8,388 nucleotides of DNA from Actinomycetota bacterium. GTDB taxonomy: Bacteria; Actinomycetota; Thermoleophilia; RBG-16-64-13. The notes under the pieces are model-generated. The model had not been told where the DNA came from. It did no database searches and saw only the letters and a program-made list of their open reading frames with translations. Every line of letters starts with the position of its first letter. Within the stretch, counting starts at the first letter, position 1. Shown here piece after piece: positions 6,618-8,388 of the stretch. The position numbers and the translations under genes were made by a program. The stretch covers positions 1-8,388 of the forward strand of contig PMIZ01000302.1 of assembly GCA_003157225.1 (NCBI GenBank). The letters run 5' to 3'.

Positions 6618-6647
6618 AGGATACTCGCGAACCTCTTCCGGCGACAA
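6618..6647 (-). promoter_or_regulatory. Promoter candidate for the minus-strand pair
   Basis: On the minus strand, TTGTCG (6647-6642) and TATCCT (6623-6618) are separated by 18 bases, about 70 bases before the start codon. Each box has a recognisable core (TTG and TAT...T) but neither is perfect. No better pair was found between 6550 and 6850 on this strand. Confidence 0.3.
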
Positions 6648-6891
6648 CCAGGCTTTTCGGCTAAGCACAAAGTTGCATGCGAAAGAAGGCCCTACGCACG
6701 ACCATTTGATTTCTCGACAGGATTGCCTGAGAACCTGGCGAATTAGACGAGACCATCGGACGGTGCGCCGTTCGAATTCGTGTGGGCGCGTAGGTGTCCA
6801 TGATAGCCCCGGCGAGTGGGCACAATGACGGAGGCATTTGATGCCATGAGAGCGCTATGTCTCACTCCTATCTCGGTAGGGTCGATCACCC

Positions 6892-6914
6892 GTGCGGCTC
6901 GTCTGCACCTTTTT
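6892..6914 (+). terminator. Terminator- or attenuator-like hairpin with T-run
   Basis: GTGCGG (6892-6897) pairs with CTGCAC (6903-6908), with one G-T wobble and a five-base loop, and is followed by C and five T (6909-6914). The shape is that of a short intrinsic terminator read in the forward direction. No gene ends just upstream on this strand, so it would act as an attenuator within a long leader of the SLH gene, end a small RNA, or be fortuitous. Confidence 0.35.
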
Positions 6915-6919
6915 GCGTG

Positions 6920-6965
6920 TCTGAAACGGCCGGGGTCTTCCCTTAGGGCCCCCGGCCCCTACAGA
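6920..6965. repeat. Large GC-rich hairpin (inverted repeat)
   Basis: GGCCGGGG (6928-6935) is perfectly complementary to CCCCGGCC (6950-6957). Inside it, CCC (6940-6942) can pair with GGG (6946-6948) around TTA. Outside it, TCTG (6920-6923) can pair with CAGA (6962-6965) across a 4+4 internal loop. It lacks a T-run on either strand, so it is not a standard intrinsic terminator. A structured RNA element, an mRNA-stabilising hairpin of the SLH leader, or a DNA site are the options. Confidence 0.55.
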
Positions 6966-7012
6966 GTTTGCCACTCCGCACTGGTAGGCGCGGCTGTGAG
7001 CCCAAAGAAGAA

Positions 7013-7018
7013 GGGAGG
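7013..7018 (+). promoter_or_regulatory. Near-ideal Shine-Dalgarno not belonging to the SLH gene
   Basis: GGGAGG, within AAGGGAGGTGA at 7011-7021, is close to the full complement of the 16S rRNA 3' end. It is about 150 bases before the SLH start and so cannot serve it. It sits four bases before a GTG at 7023 that opens a 30-codon frame. It could initiate a leader peptide or act as a ribosome standby site. Confidence 0.45.
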
Positions 7019-7022
7019 TGAC

Positions 7023-7115
7023 GTGTTCTTTCTTCCTACTCACTACCGCTACTCACAATCAAGTAGGAATTGGCAAGCAAGTAGGAAACGGCAAGAACCA
7101 TGTTGCTATGCGTGA
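7023..7115 (+). CDS. Possible 30-codon leader peptide ORF upstream of the SLH gene
   Basis: A GTG four bases after a strong Shine-Dalgarno opens a frame of 30 codons ending in TGA at 7113-7115, 46 bases before the SLH start. The peptide would be Arg/Gln/Ser-rich and end CCYA; its middle holds two imperfect six-residue units, SSRNWQ and ASRKRQ, encoded by the 18-bp tandem repeat. It resembles no protein I know and has no hydrophobic segment. The support is the ribosome site and position only. Translation through this frame would disturb the local pairing of 7033-7040 with the repeats, which would suit a translation-coupled leader. It may equally be untranslated leader sequence. Confidence 0.25.
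   Translation: MFFLPTHYRYSQSSRNWQASRKRQEPCCYA
7060..7095. repeat. 18-bp tandem direct repeat, two copies
   Basis: Copy 1 (7060-7077) is caagtaggaattggcaag and copy 2 (7078-7095) is caagtaggaaacggcaag; they are adjacent and differ at two bases. AGTAGGAA in each copy (7062-7069 and 7080-7087) is the exact complement of TTCCTACT at 7033-7040, so the RNA could form either of two mutually exclusive 8-bp stems. A second short direct repeat, CTACTCAC, lies at 7036-7043 and 7049-7056. These could be binding sites for a regulator or an RNA switch. Confidence 0.7.
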
Positions 7116-7161
7116 AACAACAGAAGAACAAAAGAGTAAACAAATGAAGAGGAGTGGTCTA

Positions 7162-8388
7162 ATGCAGAAACGCACCACAAGGGTGACGCTTCTGGCCGTC
7201 CTCGCCATTGTCCTGGTGATCGGGCTAACGAGTGTGGTCCACGCGGACCAGACTTGGAGTGACCTGCCCGACACGGTGACCGCCAAGTACGGCCTCACCG
7301 ACAACCAGGTCGCATCGATATCCGAAGGTTTTGCTGGTGGCCTCTGGAGGCCATTCAGCAGTGTTACCCGCGCTCAGTTCACGAAGATGGCTGTCGCGGC
7401 CTTCAATATCCCCCTGGCGAATTCGGCCATCGCGTCCTACATCGATGTGCCAAAGAGCAGTTATTACTACAAATACGTTGAAGGCGCCAAGGCTGCAGGA
7501 GTCGTGACAGGTACTACGGCCACGACTTTCAGCCCGAACCTCAAGACAACGCGACAGCAGGCCATTGCCATCGTCGCTCGCTACATAGCCAAGGCCCAAG
7601 GATACGACTTGGCGACTATGTACACAGCGGACGAGATCACGCATATTCTCGCCCATTTCGGCGATGCTGCCAGTATCTCGACCGATCTCCGAGACGAAGT
7701 GGCCTTCGCTTTCGACATGGGCTTGACCAAGGGCGACGACTACGGCAACCTCAATCCGCAGAGCTATCTGACCCGCATTCAGGGAGCCGCCTTCCTCATC
7801 CGTGCTGAGGCCATGGTGCCGCCTGAGAAATGGGTCCCGGCGAAGCTCGAACTGATCAGCGCCGACAAGAGCGAGGGGCTGATCGGCCAGGCGTACACGG
7901 TGACGTGGAAAGTCACCACCGCCAGTGGCCACCCGGCGATCGGTGTGCTCGTTGACTTCGACGCGCTTCTCGGGACGGACTTCTACGTGGGCCAGGTCGA
8001 CCCCGAAGCACAAGTCACCAACACCGAGGGCGAAGTCACCGTTCAGATGATCTCGCTGGAACCGGGTACTGAACGCCTGAGCGCCAAGGTGGCGGGCCTG
8101 CCCATCCAGTACACCACTCGTTACTGGCTGGCACTCGACGAGGTCTACAACGTCAAGGGCGATGCGGCTCAGAATAACGCGGGCGTCCAGCACAGCTGGG
8201 GAGTCCGCGTAGTGGTGTTTGGTCCCGGTCCACGTTCTACCAGCGTAAGTGACTGGTACAACGCGATCAAAGTGGCGTACGTGCCAGGTGATGCGGGCTA
8301 CGCCGCCGCGAAGACCTATGCTTTCGACCCGACCAACATCAACGTGATCGACGGCATCGACGCCAACAACTACGCGTTCGTGGGCGAC
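7162..8388 (+). CDS. Secreted S-layer homology (SLH) domain protein, C-terminus cut by the window edge
   Basis: There are 409 codons with no stop before the edge. The start is the ATG at 7162, seven bases after AGGAG (7150-7154). In-frame ATGs at 7144 and 7108 have weaker sites and would lengthen the n-region of the signal peptide. The signal peptide has n-region MQKRTTR, a hydrophobic core (8-26) and a likely cut after VHA (28). Three SLH domains follow: about 32-82 (GLWRPFSSVTRAQFTKMA), 94-143 (GVVTGTTATTFSPN, TTRQQAIAI) and 165-214 (MGLTKGDDYGNLNP, LTRIQGAAFLI). Each has the G..G...F/L.P...(L)TR pattern. SLH domains usually bind secondary cell-wall polymers and hold the protein at the surface. 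Residues about 226-312 look like an Ig-like beta domain (AYTVTWKVTTASGHPAIGV ... TNTEGEVTVQM), and a second beta-rich module starts near 320. It is probably an S-layer or other wall-anchored protein. The full size is unknown. Confidence 0.9.
   Translation, partial: MQKRTTRVTLLAVLAIVLVIGLTSVVHADQTWSDLPDTVTAKYGLTDNQVASISEGFAGGLWRPFSSVTRAQFTKMAVAAFNIPLANSAIASYIDVPKSSYYYKYVEGAKAAGVVTGTTATTFSPNLKTTRQQAIAIVARYIAKAQGYDLATMYTADEITHILAHFGDAASISTDLRDEVAFAFDMGLTKGDDYGNLNPQSYLTRIQGAAFLIRAEAMVPPEKWVPAKLELISADKSEGLIGQAYTVTWKVTTASGHPAIGVLVDFDALLGTDFYVGQVDPEAQVTNTEGEVTVQMISLEPGTERLSAKVAGLPIQYTTRYWLALDEVYNVKGDAAQNNAGVQHSWGVRVVVFGPGPRSTSVSDWYNAIKVAYVPGDAGYAAAKTYAFDPTNINVIDGIDANNYAFVGD

Larger units (their letters stand above)
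6550..7161. other. 612-base intergenic region between divergent transcripts, with structured 5' leader of the SLH gene
   Basis: No protein gene of normal size is supported here. The left part (6550-6800) probably holds the promoter and leader of the minus-strand pair. The middle has a small hairpin GGCAT-TTG-ATGCC (6833-6845), a terminator-like hairpin (6892-6914) and a large GC hairpin (6920-6965). The right part (7021-7140) drops to about 42% GC (50 of 120 bases), well below the neighbouring genes, and is purine-rich before the SLH start. No forward promoter with two recognisable boxes was found. No known riboswitch could be matched with confidence. Confidence 0.6.

Noticed and set aside
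6357..6668. Minus-strand frame with a plausible-looking start (LSPEEVREYPL)
   Set aside because: The product becomes Arg/Pro/Ser-rich and overlaps the zinc-ribbon gene in another frame; there is no ribosome site and no family resemblance.
6750..6795. tRNA T-arm-like GTTCGAATTC
   Set aside because: The flanking bases do not form a T stem and there is no acceptor stem or anticodon arm at the right distances; it is a short palindrome by chance.
6905..6990. c-di-GMP-I (GEMM) riboswitch on the minus strand, suggested by GGCAAAC and ACGCAAA
   Set aside because: The spacing and the stem between the two motifs do not fit: the insert is a long GC hairpin without the GNRA-loop helix, and no GCAAAGCC or downstream receptor helix is present.
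7108..7161. Earlier in-frame starts of the SLH protein at 7108 and 7144
   Set aside because: Both lack a good ribosome site, and 7162 has AGGAG at seven bases and gives a normal signal peptide n-region.
7225..8193. Minus-strand 322-codon open frame
   Set aside because: It is antisense to the SLH gene, whose signal peptide and three SLH domains are unmistakable; the antisense product shows no family features.

Overview
The window is GC-rich bacterial DNA with dense, mostly operonic gene layout and strong AGGAG-type ribosome binding sites. Nothing in it fixes the taxon. The right-hand gene encodes a secreted protein with a signal peptide and three S-layer homology (SLH) domains, which points to a cell wall carrying an SLH-anchored surface layer. 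An anaerobic actinobacterial or other deep-branching GC-rich lineage is possible, but that is inference only. I saw no rRNA, tRNA, CRISPR array, transposase, phage gene or integrase.

Layout from left to right. (1) On the minus strand, running off the left edge, is the N-terminal third of a cation diffusion facilitator (CDF) metal-efflux transporter. (2) A roughly 280-base divergent intergenic region holds a cluster of dyad repeats and one weak forward promoter candidate. (3) A forward three-gene operon follows (563-4112). It encodes a GlmU-like left-handed beta-helix protein without a pyrophosphorylase domain, phosphoglucosamine mutase GlmM, and a winged-helix plus nucleotidyltransferase-fold protein. 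Gaps between genes are 20 and 8 bases. The first two belong to UDP-GlcNAc (cell-envelope precursor) metabolism; the third is uncharacterised. (4) A convergent minus-strand gene pair (6549 down to 4109) comes next. It encodes a zinc-ribbon protein with a DUF4145-like helical domain, then a large cytosolic transglutaminase-fold protein. The pair overlaps by one base (TGATG) and its last stop codon shares the palindrome CTAG with the stop of the forward operon. (5) A 612-base non-coding region (6550-7161) has a terminator-like hairpin, a large GC hairpin, a possible 30-codon leader ORF behind a near-ideal Shine-Dalgarno, and an 18-bp tandem repeat that can pair in two alternative ways with an upstream segment. 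(6) The SLH surface protein starts at 7162 and runs off the right edge.

Working together: the glm operon supplies amino-sugar precursors for the envelope, and the SLH protein is an envelope client, although the two are separated and probably regulated independently. The least explained parts are the transglutaminase-fold/DUF4145-like pair, the nucleotidyltransferase fused to a winged helix in the glm operon, and the structured leader of the SLH gene. I do not claim a proven new system; the transglutaminase-fold pair and the leader are the best candidates for follow-up.
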